A stretch of 64,000 nucleotides of DNA from Closterium sp. Naga37s-1 (GCA_947471745.1 CANJKZ010000008.1:2954001-3018000), one strand, 5' to 3'. Positions 19,648 to 30,741 are shown, counted from the stretch's first letter. Numbers and translations: made by a program. Notes: a model not told the origin generated them from the sequence alone.

Positions 19648-21728
19648 CTAAGCAGCAGCAGTTGCTGCCTTCTTCTTGGGGGGAGGATTGCCACCCGCCA
19701 AAATCACGTAAATATAGAACAGCACCATGGCAGCACTGTGGGCGACACAAGGAAACATGGGGGAAAACGGGGGGGGGGGGGGGGGGGGGGGAGGTTGGGG
19801 AGGGGAGGGGAACAGGAGGACGGGAGGGGAAGGGGAGGGAGGAGAAAGCAGGGGCGTGCGTTTAAGTGAGCTTCCTTTGACACTGTCACGATCCCTGGTA
19901 GCATGCACGCACTAGCACTTGCTTCCTACAGGGAGAAAGACTCCCCATCAGGAACATGGGGATGTGGAAGTCGGATGGCAGTGTGAAGGGATGAGATGCG
20001 ACAGGAAAAGCTATGAGATTAGGAGAGCAGGCATGTGCAACTTTTGAGACGTCTCAGAAGGAATAGGACAAAAAGTGGCGTTTCAAGGATGTACGCTGAT
20101 CTTTTGCTCACCTGACCGCCATGCCAAGACCCAACGGGAAAATAGCACCCGTCTGCAAAGCAACACGCGCACGCAAGCACACATGATCAGAAAGACACAC
20201 AAGAATGTGCACACATGGAAAATCAGAGCTGTCTGAGGGCTGTTTGAGGGGCGGCTTGAAGGGTTGCTTGAAGTTTGAAGGGCTGTTCGAGAGGTCATTG
20301 GAGGCCTTACCACTTGCAGGCGCACGAATGCCTGGTATTCCAGGACAGCAGCGAGCACTGCATGGGGGTGGTGTGGATGGGAGACGGGGGGAAGGGAAGG
20401 TGCAGATGAGGTGACAATGTGTGGAGATGGGTGGGTTATGTGGTAGGCTGAGGGTTGAAGGCGGGAGAGAGGTGGGGGTGAGTAGGGGAGAGGATGGGAG
20501 AGTGTGGTCGTAAGGGTGTTTGTGTGTGGTGGGCATACACGTGCGATGCAATGTGTATGCGTGGGCGTATATGCGCAGGCGTGGGCGTATACATGCATGA
20601 GTACGGATGGGAATGGTTGGGTATTCACGTGCATGGGTATTCACGTGCATGTGTATTCACGTGCATGTGCATTCACGTGCATGTGTACGGGTGGGCATGT
20701 GTATTCACGTGCATGTGCATTCACGTGCATGTGTACGGGTGGGCATCCCCTTGCACTTACCTGCTTGGCCGAGGATGTACGGTGTGCTGGACTGCCCCTT
20801 GCGCCACGCCCTCAGGCTGCCCACTCCGCCCAGCGCAATGGTGGCGCCGAACAGCGCTGTCACGCGCAGGGCGTCCGTGCTCTTGGTGAGCAGGAACCAT
20901 GCCACGCCCGCCACTGCTGCTGCCGCTCCTGTGGTAGGGGGAGAAGGGGAGAGGGAAAGAAGGCGGGAGAATGAGAACCGGAGAACGGGAAAAGAGGAGA
21001 GGGGGAGAAGGGGAGAGTGGGAAAAAGGGAGAAGGGTGGCGACCAAACTCGCACTGCTGCGATTGGGCAGACACAACATGCGCACTGATGAATTTCCGCC
21101 GTACGACAACAGAGACTTCTCAACAACGTCCCGAATTGATGTAGAGGCCAGACGGGCTGGAGAGGGGTGAGAGGAGGGGTGAAGTGTGGACCCAACATTT
21201 GGAAGAAAATGACGCCGAGCGAGGCTGCTGCTGGCGCCTGAGTGTGTGTGCCCACCGCACTTGAGCAGTTGCCAAGTGTGCGTGTGATGGCTGCCACACT
21301 TGAGACTCGCAGCTGGCCCGCCGAGACAGCTGGGGTTGCTGAGGCGGCAAGCGGCGCTCACCGAATGTGATGCCGAAGCAGAAGTCGTGGATGAACGCGT
21401 GGCTCTTCGCTCCACCCGCCGCTGCTGCTGGGGTTGCTGTGGCCGCCGGTTCTGGCGGCGACGACGAGGAGGAGGGCGACGTCGCGTCGCCGCTGCTCGC
21501 AACCTCGCACCGGAATCTTCGAGTGCCATGAGACGCCTTTGATACAGTCCCAATCGCTACTGGCAGACGGCTGCTGCGGCGGAAGCGGGAGGGAAGGACT
21601 GGGCGGGAGCAGAGGGAGACGGCGGAGACGCGGGATGCGGGGGCGGGGAGGGAGGAAGAGGGGGAGGGACGTTGATGCGCAGAGGTGGCGACGGGGGAGA
21701 GGTGGAGCGCTGACGTGGCGGATGCCAT
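19648..21728 (-). CDS. FAX1-like: Plastid fatty-acid export protein, FAX1/TMEM14 family, five exons
   Basis: I assemble five exons on the minus strand: 21728-21362, 20928-20761, 20357-20311, 20152-20112 and 19735-19648. All have GT-AG introns and matching phases, giving 236 aa. The ATG at 21728 (MASATSALHLSPVA) begins a Ser/Arg-rich plastid transit peptide; an upstream in-frame ATG at 21821 is possible. The mature part shows the family hallmarks: HDFCFGITFG, then a membrane segment, SLRAWRKGQSSTPYILGQAV, a short helix, FPLGLGMAVSAAMVLFYIYV and the C-terminal GGNPPPKKK. FAX1 proteins sit in the plastid inner envelope and help move free fatty acids out of the plastid. The membrane segments and the terminal GGNPPPKK signature make the family call strong. 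The very small exons 3 and 4 (47 and 41 nt) are supported by phase and homology, not by transcripts. Confidence 0.9.
19769..19792 (+). repeat. Poly-G tract in intron 4 of the FAX-like gene
   Basis: A run of about two dozen G (C on the transcribed strand) lies 30-60 bases upstream of the exon 5 acceptor. It may act as part of the pyrimidine tract. Confidence 0.7.
20580..20750. repeat. CACGTGCATGTG-type tandem repeats in FAX-like intron 2
   Basis: Units of TATTCACGTGCATGTG and a longer unit ending GTACGGGTGGGCAT are repeated just downstream of the exon 2 donor. They are intronic and I see no function. Confidence 0.7.
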
Positions 21729-22226
21729 CGTGTGAATCGTGCAGATTCGCACTCTACAATTGATCGCACTGCCTCTCTGCCACCGGAGCTGGGAGAAACA
21801 CCTGGGACTCGCGCGATTCACAGCGCAAGGGACTCAAGTTAGACCCGGGAATCGTGCGCGGCGAGCTTTGATCTGACCCAAAGCTGCAAGCTCGACGTCG
21901 CGGAAGTTCAGCGAGAGGGGAATGGACCGAGTGGCGCTACCAAAGATCCTAGAACCAAGTGTGAGTGAAAGAGGATGTTTATCAGGACTGCTTCGAAGGA
22001 AACCGAGAGCGTGCCCTGGAAAATGAGCATCATGAGAAAACGGGCGAATTATTATGGTCGGTGGGTTGTGTGGCGGTGCTAAGGGAATGTGTGCATGCGA
22101 GATGATCGACTTCCGTTACCAGATTCGCCTCTTGTAACTACAAAATGGCATTTCGGTCAGATGTAACTTCAGCTGTGCGAAGACTGGTGTACCCATGTAA
22201 CCATTCTTCCTTCGTGTTGTTGGTTG
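21729..22226. other. Upstream region of the FAX-like gene
   Basis: The promoter side of the FAX-like gene lies here. I see no convincing TATA box and no other gene. Confidence 0.45.
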
Positions 22227-22236
22227 CGAATATCAG

Positions 22237-22268
<32 letters not shown>

Positions 22269-23312
22269 GAGAGTATACACCGAAGAGCAAGCATATACTA
22301 ACAAGAACGGTCGTAACCGTGCGTGAGGAACTAGAGGGGACCTCTTGCTCCAGATAAGATTCCTAGGGCCTGACGTTCCTGACCCTCCTCGCCGACCAAA
22401 TTGCTGCAAAGTTGTTTGTCCACTTCAGACTCCTGCCGTCCATTTTGATTTTCTCAAGCATGTTCCATTCCCCCGATGAACCTTGCTGCCTCTGTTTGCG
22501 CCACGTCGGCCCGAACTTGTGGATGTACAATTTCACATGCTGCCGGAAGGCCACCTCAATCCGACGTAAGACCCGTTGAGTCCGGAATTTCTGCCCCCTG
22601 AAGACAGCTTCGCATCGCTCAAGCCACAGCTGGTGCAGTGCAATTGATGTTAACGTCAGCTCCGGAAAAGCTGAGCTGGTGCCTGTATCCCGGAACAGGA
22701 GATCACCCAGCGAGTCCGTCATGCGGCCAGGATTCAGCATGCCCAGAGCGCGCCGAAGAGCTGTGGAAACCACTTGAACCCTGGGGCAGAGAACCAAGCA
22801 GTGCTCCAGTGTCTCAGGCTCCCCGCAGTACGGACAGACCGGGTTACTGCTGAGAAAAGCCAGGCGCTCTCCCACCTGCAGATTCAGACTGTGGATCCGA
22901 GTGAGCACGTCACGTGGACGGCTGGGAACTGCCAAAGAGTCCCGCGTGCTCACAACCTTTTTCCAGTTGATAATTCCTCCCCATCTTGTCGCCCACTTTG
23001 CGCGCTTGTATGACTCCTTCTGGGCCTCCTTCCACCCCTCTCTCATCCGCTTCATGGGGATAATGCGCCCATCCTCCAGGATGTTCAGCTTCAGGGTAGA
23101 GTCACCCGAGCGAGGGAGCACAGTCGGAAACCCTAGCTCTCTGTACCATCTCGCAGGGAGAGCCCCCACCGCCTTTAGCGCCAACTTCGCGGGGCCACTG
23201 CTGCCCAGATGAACCGTTAAATCCGCCACGGATTTCTGCGACAGCTCCCCAGCTTCATCACTCATGAACAGATCCTTCAGCCGCAAGTCCCACAGCTTCC
23301 TGGCGTCTTTTT
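22237..23312 (-). mobile_element. 5'-truncated LINE (non-LTR retrotransposon) with poly-A and TSD
   Basis: The minus strand ends in a 26-base poly-A (plus-strand T run, 22237-22262). The insertion is flanked by the 10-bp duplication CGAATATCAG (22227-22236 and 23313-23322). Between them is only the last part of a LINE ORF2. Poly-A tail, variable-length TSD and 5' truncation together are the signature of target-primed reverse transcription. Confidence 0.93.
22363..23312 (-). pseudogene. LINE ORF2 C-terminal fragment with RT-associated zinc motif
   Basis: The frame is open from the truncation point to a stop at 22363. It codes for the region after RT in plant L1-type ORF2. The block WGGIINWKKVVSTRDSL is followed by RIHSLNLQVGERLAF and the zinc motif CPYCGEPETLEHCLVLCP (C-x2-C-x7-H-x4-C pattern), which is typical of the RT-associated zinc-binding domain. 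Polymerase and endonuclease parts were never copied, so this is a dead-on-arrival copy. The first listed M is a TTG codon and not a real start. Confidence 0.88.
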
Positions 23313-23322
23313 CGAATATCAG

Positions 23323-23684
23323 TGACTCAGCCCTGATTTCGTGATTCCACCAGTCATGGTGTTCCCTGGATCCAGGATCGAGGCATGTCAGAGATTGGCG
23401 GGAAGATCATGGTGGCTGGTCCATTGTACGCTGAGATGCGAATGACCTAGGAACTGTGTGACATGAAAGATTTATGGCGAAGGACTACGAGGCGCAACCA
23501 CCTTACGCCATAGCTCGTACTACCGATGTAGCGCCCCAGTACTCAGGCCCCGGGGGACTGAACCCCGTCGTGCGACAGGATACTACCAAACTAGCATCCA
23601 ACAAAGATAGCAAAGTCGGGCCATATCACGAAACTATTGAGTGAGTATCTACCACAGCCGCCTTTTCAGATCTAATAGCTTGAA
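23323..23684. other. Host sequence downstream of the broken heat-shock gene
   Basis: I see no gene. The segment lies between the LINE insertion and the 3' end of the small heat-shock protein pseudogene. Confidence 0.45.
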
Positions 23685-23749
23685 CTAGGAATCCATCACG
23701 GCGAGCACGCCGGTCTCAGAGGATGCAGCGCTCCTATCCACTACCACGT
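23685..23749 (-). pseudogene. Small heat-shock protein (HSP20) pseudogene, C-terminal piece
   Basis: The minus strand after element D continues the alpha-crystallin domain in frame: VVVDRSAASSETGVLAVMDS and then TAG. This matches the usual plant class I order (LPENA, then a variable stretch, then ENGVLTVTVP). It joins to 30562-30741 if D and one CACGT copy are removed. The final VPK and the C-terminal IxI motif are not recognisable. Confidence 0.75.
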
Positions 23750-23876
23750 TCTCAAAGTTAGCGAACAACGGAATGTATGAACTAGGGAAACAAGGGATAC
23801 AAATAGCACCCTAAAAGTGTTGTACTCCCTAGAGTGCTACTCACTGTAGCCTAAGAACTTATAATAACATTTGACA
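23750..23876 (-). repeat. 3' LTR of element D (127 bp)
   Basis: On the plus strand it runs from TCTCAAAGTTAGCG to CATTTGACA. It is identical to the 5' LTR and adjoins the polypurine tract complement CACCCCCATAGG. Confidence 0.95.
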
Positions 23877-24083
23877 CACCCCCATAGGCTAAGTGAGGGG
23901 CATCAAAGCAAGCAAGGTGAACAAACGGTCACAAGACCAGTCAATGCAAGAAGCAAAGCAAGCTCAGGGTGGATCTCAAGGACGCCACACAAATTCCGAG
24001 CACAAGCAAGCGGCCACAAGGCCAGTTCAAGAGTTCACTAGGATATATATAGCAAAGCACAACAAGCAGAGCAAACAGCAAGT

Positions 24084-26355
24084 CTACAGCAACCGAGGGC
24101 CTACCTCAACAAGCCCCATCTGCACACAGAACCTGTGGTGGTCACCAAGCGCCAGGGCCTTGGTGAAGACGTCTGCAGTGTTGGCCTCTGAGGCCACAAA
24201 GTCCAGGCGTGCCTGGCCGCGTCGCTGCAGCTCTCGCAGAAGGAAGTACCTCACGTCAATATGCTTCACTCTGCTCTCCAGTCGAGGCTCTCGACAGAGG
24301 AGGATCATGGCCTTGTTGTCAGCGTACAAGGTCGGTGCAGAGCGAGGCCGCTCACCAAGGTCGGTGAGCAAGAAGGTCAACCAGCGAAGCTCCTGTGCCG
24401 CCATGGCACCAGCATAGATCTCTGCCTCTGCACTGGAAGTAGCCACAGACGACGACCGTGTAGACCTCCACGACACAGCACCAGCACCCAGACTGAAGCA
24501 GTAACCCTGAGTCGAGCGCTGAGTCTCCACGTCGTCAGCGTAGGAAGAGTCGCAGTGACCAGTCAACGCCACTGGCTGAGTCCCTCCAAGCACAGTCGTC
24601 GCCAAGTACTTCGCCACCCTCACAGCAGCTGTCCAGTGGACAGGACGGTGTCTCCCAGTCGCAACAAAGCGAGAAAGTATGCTGAGGGGGACGGCGAGGT
24701 CCGGCCGAGTACAAGTCATCAGGTACATGAGGCAGCCCACCAGCTCTGCGTAGGGACCACTGGACTCAAAAGGCTCGTCGGGAAAGGGGCCAGTGAGTCT
24801 GTGGTCAACAGCAAGAGGTGTGGGCTGTGTGGTGGAGAACTGGAAGTCGAACCGCCGAAGGACCTGCTGCACCATGTGTGACTGAGTCAGTGTGATGGTG
24901 CGAGCGGCTCTGTCCCTGGTGATCTGCAGGCCAAGGTAGCGCTGCAGTTCACCTAGGTCAGTGCACGTGTGTCTCTTCTGCAGTTCGGACTTCACCTGAG
25001 CCAGAGCTGCCCTGTCTGCTGTGGCAAAGACCAAGTCGTCGACGTACACTAGTATAAAGAAAGGAGTGGAACCAGTGCGAACAAACAGCGACGGGTCGGC
25101 AGAGGAAGGACAAAACCCAAGATCACGAAGCGTGGAGCGAAGAGTGTCGTGCCACTCACGGGGCGACTGGCGGAGACCGTAGACTGGCCGTCTCAGGCTC
25201 CACTGGGTCCCGGGTGGGAAGGTGTCAGTGAAGCCAGGAGGGCGGCGCAGCCAGATCTCCTCGTGCAGTCGGCCCTGGAGAAACGCAGTAGAGAAGTCAA
25301 GGGAGTGCAGCTCGTAGTCTCGCTGTGCTGCTACGTGCAGTAACACCCGAAGAGTAGTCATCTTCGGGGTCGGGGCGAAGGCCTGGAAGAAGTCAACTCC
25401 CTCACGCTGACTGAAACCCCTAGCCACGTAGCGCGCCTTGAACACAGGCGGTGAACCAGGCGGTCGCTTCACCTTGAAGAGCCACATGCCATCGACTACG
25501 TTCGCCCTGGGAGGGGGAACTGCGTCGACGTAGGTGCCTGTGGATTTCCAAGACGCTAACTCCGAGGCCATAGCCGCTTTCCACTGTGAGGCCCACGCCC
25601 TTGACACTGCCTCGCGGTAAGTGCGAGGAGTCGGTATGTCAAGGGCGTCGGGGTCTCCCTCAGGGGATAACAGCATGGCACAGACAGAGGGAGAAGCAGC
25701 TGCCCAGTACTCCAGCTCAGACTCTCTGTCCTCTAGGACGTCACAGCCAAGGGCAAACCCACCCCCGACGGACAGAGGACGGGAGGGAGGAGCTGGCACC
25801 ACACGGGTGGTGTAGTCAAGGCGACTGGCGGCAGCAAACTCAGCGACAGCGGCAGTGAGAGCCGAGACAGACGACGGAGGGAAACGAGAGTCGGTGACAA
25901 GAGTGGCGAGGACACGAGAGACAACCGGACGAACAGCGCGGTAGTAGTCAGTGACAGGAGTAGGGGGGAAAGGGAGAGAGGACGGAGGCGGAGACGTGAG
26001 AACGGACTCAGGAGGAGGACGACGAAGAGACGAACAAAGGAGGGCAGTGCGGAGGTCGGTAACGGGAGACGAGTGACGAGCACGCGGAGGACAGGGACGG
26101 ACACGAGAGTGCGGGACACCAGGTGGAGGAGACTGCGGTGGAGGAGAAGACCAGACCGCCGGACTGGAGTCAGGAGGAGGAAACGTGGGACCAAACGCTG
26201 GAGGGGACGGAGTGTGAACAGGAGGAGAGGAGGGAAGACCAAGGGCCCGAAGGCCACTCACGGGTGGGAACAACTGCCGCTCCAGAGGGAGCTGCTGTGG
26301 TCGCAGCTGCGGCGGCGGTGTCTGCTGCTGCTGCGGCTGCTGCTGCTGCTGCGGC

Positions 26356-26375
<20 letters not shown>
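24084..26375 (-). CDS. Element D reverse transcriptase-RNase H (in frame after amber codon)
   Basis: This frame is the direct continuation of the upstream ORF after one TAG. The first Met after the stop is at 26273. It contains the copia RT ([35 protein letters not shown], catalytic [15 protein letters not shown]) and RNase H ([48 protein letters not shown]). No other lesion is visible over about 2.2 kb. One small deletion is seen against F (LATT then VLGG, without SGMGL). RT could be made only by readthrough, by internal initiation, or not at all. Confidence 0.88.
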
Positions 26376-26389
<14 letters not shown>

Positions 26390-29114
26390 CCAGCAGGTCC
26401 AACTGCCGCAACTCCTGCCGCTCCCTCTCCAACAGCACCTGCTCCTCACGCTCACGCCGACGGGCCGCCTGGAGACGTGTGTCGTGGTGGTGGGGAGGCG
26501 GAGTGGACTCCGCAGAACCAGTGTCTCCAGCTCCAGTCTCCTCAGAACCAGCACCTCCAGTGCCAGCGCCTCCAGCACCAGCACCCCCAGAACCAGCACC
26601 TCCAGGACCAGCACCCCCAGAACCAGCACCTCCTGTGCCAGCATCTCCAGCTCCAGCACCCCCAGAACTAGCACCTCCAGTGCCAGGACCTCCAACTCCA
26701 GCACCCCCTGAACTAGCACCTCCAGCTCCAGCACCCCCAGAGCTAGCGCCACCTGCGCCAGCACCTCCAGCTCCAGCACCCCCAGGACTAGCACCTCCAG
26801 TGCCAGGACCTCCAGCTCCAGCACCCCCAGGGCTAGCGCCACCTGCGCCAGCACCTCCAACTCCAGCACCCCTCGAACGAGCACCCCCAGACCGAGTACC
26901 GCCAGTGGCTGCACCTCCAGCTCCAACACCAACCGAGTCCACAGTAACCTGTCGCGGAAGTACCGAAGGCTGCTGAGGGGACTGTGAGGAGGACTGCGGG
27001 GAGGGAGACACTACCTGACGCGCGACCGAGGGTAGAGGGGTAGCGTGAGACACACCTGACGGGGCAGGACCAGGGGGGGGTGGGGGTACCGGAGGAGCGG
27101 GAGCAGGGGGAAGAGAGGGTGCGAGGAAAAGGGGGGGAGGGACCGGGAGACCTCGACAGGGGTACCGGGTGTAGTAGGACACTAACTTGTCGAACCGGAC
27201 GTCACGGGAGTCTAGGAACTGGTGGAGGGGCGGGTGGTAAAAGGACCAGTCGGCCGAGGCTACCGGGAAACCAAGGAAGACACAGGGGACGGCGCGAGCC
27301 GAGAGCTTGTCCGCAGAGGTGTCGCGGACAAGCGCAAGGCAGCCCCAGACACGAAAAGCTGACCCAACACCAGGGGACCCGGTCCAAAGACTGGTCGGTG
27401 AAGCCTCTGGCCGTGAGACGCGCGGCTGGAGGTTCAGCTGGTGAGCGGCGTAGCGAACCGCGTAGGGCCACAGAAAATGGGGCGCGCGGGCATGAATCAT
27501 GGACGTGCGGGCGATGTCCATGACCAAGCCAATGCGGCGCTCAGCAACCCCATTCTGCTGTGGGGACTCCGGCAGCGTCCAGGACTGTACGATGCCCTGC
27601 TCGCCGCAGAATCCGGCAAGAATGCCTGAGCGAAACTCACCCCCACGGTCAGAGTGGAGACAGGAGACACGACGGCCACGAGTGCCCTCAGTGGCTAGAA
27701 GCCACCGGATCAGCGTAGAAGTCACCTCGGACTTCTTTGCGAGAGGAAACACCGTGGTGTACCTGGAGAAGTCGTCGACGACCACCAGAAAGTAGCGCTC
27801 CCTCTCAGGTCCCTGCGTAGGTGCAGGGCCCCAGACATCCAAGTGGAGTGTCTGGAAGGGAGCAGTGGCCGGACGAAGGGAGGAGGAGTGCGGAGTGGCA
27901 CGAAGACGGCCGGCGACGCAAGGAGTGCACGGCGGCGCAGGCGAGGGAGGGAGCGACGGGAAGACGCGAGGGAGACCTGAGACAAGACGGTGACTAGCCA
28001 TAGTGCGGAGGCGGGGGATCGACGCGTGGCCAAGACGGTGGTGCCACAAGACGGTCCGGTGGGTGAAAGACCGACACGAGCAAGACGCAGCAACTAGACC
28101 GGACACAGCAACCTGACCGGACACAGCAACCTGACCGGACACAGCAACCGGTGGGGACGCAGTAACCTGACCGGACTCTGCTACCGGGGGGGACGAAGCA
28201 ACCTGACCAGGCGCAGCTACCTGCGGGGGCGGAGTGTGCAGGACGAAGAGACCTGAGTGGGGCTTTCTGGTGAACGTGGCAAGAACTGCCCCGGTGGAAG
28301 AGTCCGTACAGATTGCAGTCCTCCCGTGCGCAGGAAAAGTGACTGTGATCCCCCGGTCCTGAAGGTATCCAACACCCACCAAGTTCCGAGAGAACGAGGG
28401 GATGTAGAGACCAGTGAGGAAACCAGAGGGGACAGCTGGGCACGGGAGGGTGGTCGAGCTGCGAGCAACTGCTGGTCCTGAAGTAGGATCAGCCAGGGCA
28501 ATTGGGACTGGAGCCGAAAGAGGTGTGACAGTCGTGTGGTCGCGGAAGAAGCACTGAGACGCGCCAGAGTCCAGCGTGAAGGAGAGCGACGCAACAGCAG
28601 TCGTCACGGCCGGGCTAGTGACTACACAAGCACCGACACTAAAAGCACAAGTAACGACACTAGCAACAGGCAAAGGTCCTAAGCTAGGTACACGTAAGCC
28701 AAGAGATCCGTACGTGACAGAATAAACAGCATCCATAGACATATCAAACACAGGGTAACCACTACGAAACAGACCGGGCCAGATCGGGGGAGCCGACTCA
28801 GGCCCAAAACGCTCACGGTAAAGGTCGTCGAGGCGGCTGTAGCAGTGCTGTGCAGAGTGGTCAGGACGCCAGCAGGTAGTGCCAGCACCAGGGCCGGTCA
28901 GGATCCGGTACTGGCAGGGGCCGACGTCGCGGCCACCGCGACGAGCCCCCCAGCTGGCTGGGCCGCTGCTGCAGCCAACGCGACCTGAACCACCAGGCCC
29001 CCACGGCTGCTGAGGGCGCCACAGCTGCTGAGGGCGCCCCTGCTGCTGCGGAAGCCACTGCTGAAACGGCCGCTGCTGCTGTCCCTGCTGCTGGAGAACC
29101 CTAGTGGACTCCAT
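26376..29114 (-). CDS. Element D Gag(NC)-protease-integrase ORF (912 aa, ends at amber codon)
   Basis: The ATG at 29114 opens a Gln-rich start ([17 protein letters not shown]). Next comes a zinc-knuckle-like block with C67, C81, H86 and C91, protease [10 protein letters not shown] (near 182), pre-integrase [14 protein letters not shown] (near 357-368) and the integrase core with Asp426 (LDVWGP), Asp489 (HSDRGGEF) and Glu525 (NGVAERR). The integrase tail and a GGAGAGG-type linker follow, ending in poly-Gln. No capsid domain is present; compared with F, the deletion joins the first codons of gag to the nucleocapsid region. The stop TAG (26376-26378) lies inside a CAG run, and the RT frame continues in the same frame. 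All catalytic residues look intact. Confidence 0.88.
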
Positions 29115-29689
29115 GATAAAAGCTAGCGGGGTGCAGGAGCGGCAGGCTAGGAGCGACAGGAGCTAGGGACGGCTGCAGTGAAAAACGAGAACAACTAGGA
29201 GCGCCAGGTGAAACTAGGCGAGTAACTGCTGGAGCACGGAGCGAACTAAGCTAGGAGCGCCAGGTGAAACTAGGCGAGGAACGGCTGGAGCACGGAGCAA
29301 ACTGAGCTACGAGCGAGGAGCGAGAACGGCTGGAGCTAGAAACGGCGAGCTAGGGCTGGCTGGAGGTAGGAACGGCCGGAGCTAGAGACCGTAAGTGCGG
29401 CTGTCGGCTGCCGCTAGTAGAGCCACTGGCAGTGGAACGTACGTGCGACAGTAGGGGCTGCAGTACTGACGGCTGCGGGATGCAGGCAACTGTGCAGGTC
29501 GTCCGGCAAGCAGGAACGCGGGCGACAGTTGCAGGCCCACACCCTAAACCCTTTTTTTTTTTTAAGGTTTTTTCTTTATTATGATTATTATTATTTATTT
29601 TCTGGCGCTAAAGCGCTCCCTGCAGGGTGTGCTGCCTGCGGGGCGCGCTACCCGCGGGGCGCGCCGCCTGCGGGGCGCGCTACCCGCGC

Positions 29690-30410
29690 GGCGCGCTGCC
29701 TGCGGGGCTGGGGCGACGGGCCAGGGCGCGGGTTGGGGCGACGGGCTAGGGCGCGGGCTGGGGCGACGGGCTAGGGCGCGGGCTGGGGCGACGGGCTAGG
29801 GCGTGCGCCTGGGCGACGGGCTAGGGCGGGCGCCTGGGCGACGGGCTAGGGCGGGCGCCTGGGGGACGGGCTAGGGCGCGGGCCTGGGCGACGGGCTAGG
29901 GCGGGCGCCTGGGCGACGGGCTGGGGCGGGCGCCTGGGCGACGGGCTAGGGCGGGCGCCTGGGCGACGGGCTAGGGCGGGCGCCTGGGCGACGGGCTGGG
30001 GCGGGCGCCTGGGCGACGGGCTGGGGCGGGCGCCTGGGCGACGGGCTGGGGCGGGCGCCTGGGCGACGGGCTGGGGCGGGCGCCTGGGCGACGGGCTGGG
30101 GCGGGCGCCTGGGCGACGGGCTGGGGCGGGCGCCTGGGCGACGGGCTGGGGCGGGCGCATGGGCGTCGGGCTAGGGCGGGCGCCTGGGCGTCGGGCTAGG
30201 GCGGGCGCCTGGGCGACGGGCTAGGGGCGCAGGCTAGGGGCGCTGAGGGCGCTAACGCGCGGAGGAGGAGGGCGCTAAGGCGCGGAGATGGCGCGGAGGG
30301 CGCGGAGGCTAAGGCGCGGAGGGCGCGGAGGGCGCGGAGGGCGCGGAGGGCGCGGAGGGCGCAAGGGTGCGGAGGGCGCTAGGGCGCGAGCTAGGCTAGG
30401 CTAGGCGAGA
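29690..30410 (-). repeat. 26-bp minisatellite in the leader of element D
   Basis: About twenty tandem copies of a unit close to GCGACGGGCTAGGGCGGGCG plus CCTGGG run from 29710 to 30230, followed by a GGCGCGGAG-rich block. The unit is shared with element F. The minus-strand ORF made of it (RRPPQPVAQAPAPA repeats) is compositional. Confidence 0.88.
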
Positions 30411-30419
30411 GGATCGACA

Positions 30420-30434
30420 CCTGCTCTGATACCA
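30420..30434 (-). other. Primer binding site of element D
   Basis: The minus strand TGGTATCAGAGCAGG directly follows the LTR. It matches the common plant copia site complementary to initiator Met-tRNA. Confidence 0.8.
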
Positions 30435-30561
30435 TCTCAAAGTTAGCGAACAACGGAATGTATGAACTAGGGAAACAAGGGATACAAATAGCACCCTAAA
30501 AGTGTTGTACTCCCTAGAGTGCTACTCACTGTAGCCTAAGAACTTATAATAACATTTGACA
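30435..30561 (-). repeat. 5' LTR of element D (127 bp)
   Basis: It is identical to 23750-23876 and followed on the minus strand by the primer site at 30434-30420. Confidence 0.95.
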
Positions 30562-30741
30562 CACGTTGTCAGAAGGCAGAAGCGGTTTAGAATTTTCTCA
30601 GTGCTTTGCTCCACGTGGTAATTCTCCGTGTCTTTGTTTAGCTTTACAGGACCGCTCTATGCTGATGGTCAGAAGGTTCGTGCCTTCCTCCATGAAAACT
30701 CCAAACTTGTCCTTTTTCACGCCCGGTAGGTAGGTGAGAAC
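30562..30741 (-). pseudogene. Small heat-shock protein (HSP20) pseudogene, alpha-crystallin core
   Basis: The frame from a consensus acceptor (TTTCAG/G at 30742) reads VLTYLPGVKKDKFGVFMEEG and then LLTISIERS, followed in another frame by ENYHVEQSTEKILNRFCL. These align block by block with the plant sHSP core (LPGVKKEDVKV, ISGERS, YHRVERSSGKFLRRFRLP). Two single-base lesions are needed, one after ERSCKAK and one just before the DNVV block. sHSPs are ATP-independent chaperones; this copy cannot make one. Element D interrupts it at 30561 and element E lies in the intron before it. Confidence 0.82.

Larger units (their letters stand above)
23750..30561 (-). mobile_element. Full-length recent copia element D
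   Basis: Two identical 127-bp LTRs (23750-23876 and 30435-30561) are flanked by the duplication CACGT (23745-23749 and 30562-30566). The minus-strand order is LTR, primer site TGGTATCAGAGCAGG, 1.3-kb leader with minisatellite, gag/pol ORF, polypurine tract, LTR. The identical LTRs mean very recent insertion. The ORF lacks the capsid domain kept in elements A and F. One amber codon separates integrase from RT. D lies in the coding part of an HSP20 pseudogene. Confidence 0.95.

Noticed and set aside
20705..21553. A 282-aa single-exon ORF overlapping the FAX-like gene
   Set aside because: It is a different reading through intron 1; the spliced five-exon model explains the conserved blocks in the correct phase.
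26370..26385. Reassignment of TAG to Gln in this genome
   Set aside because: E has TAG where the repeat has GAG and A has TAG at a non-Gln place. The HSP20 remnant and the VPS22 model end in TAG as an ordinary stop, so mutation is the simpler explanation.
29846..30160. Minus-strand ORF of RRPPQPVAQAPAPA repeats as a repetitive protein gene
   Set aside because: It is exactly the 26-bp minisatellite in the leader of element D.
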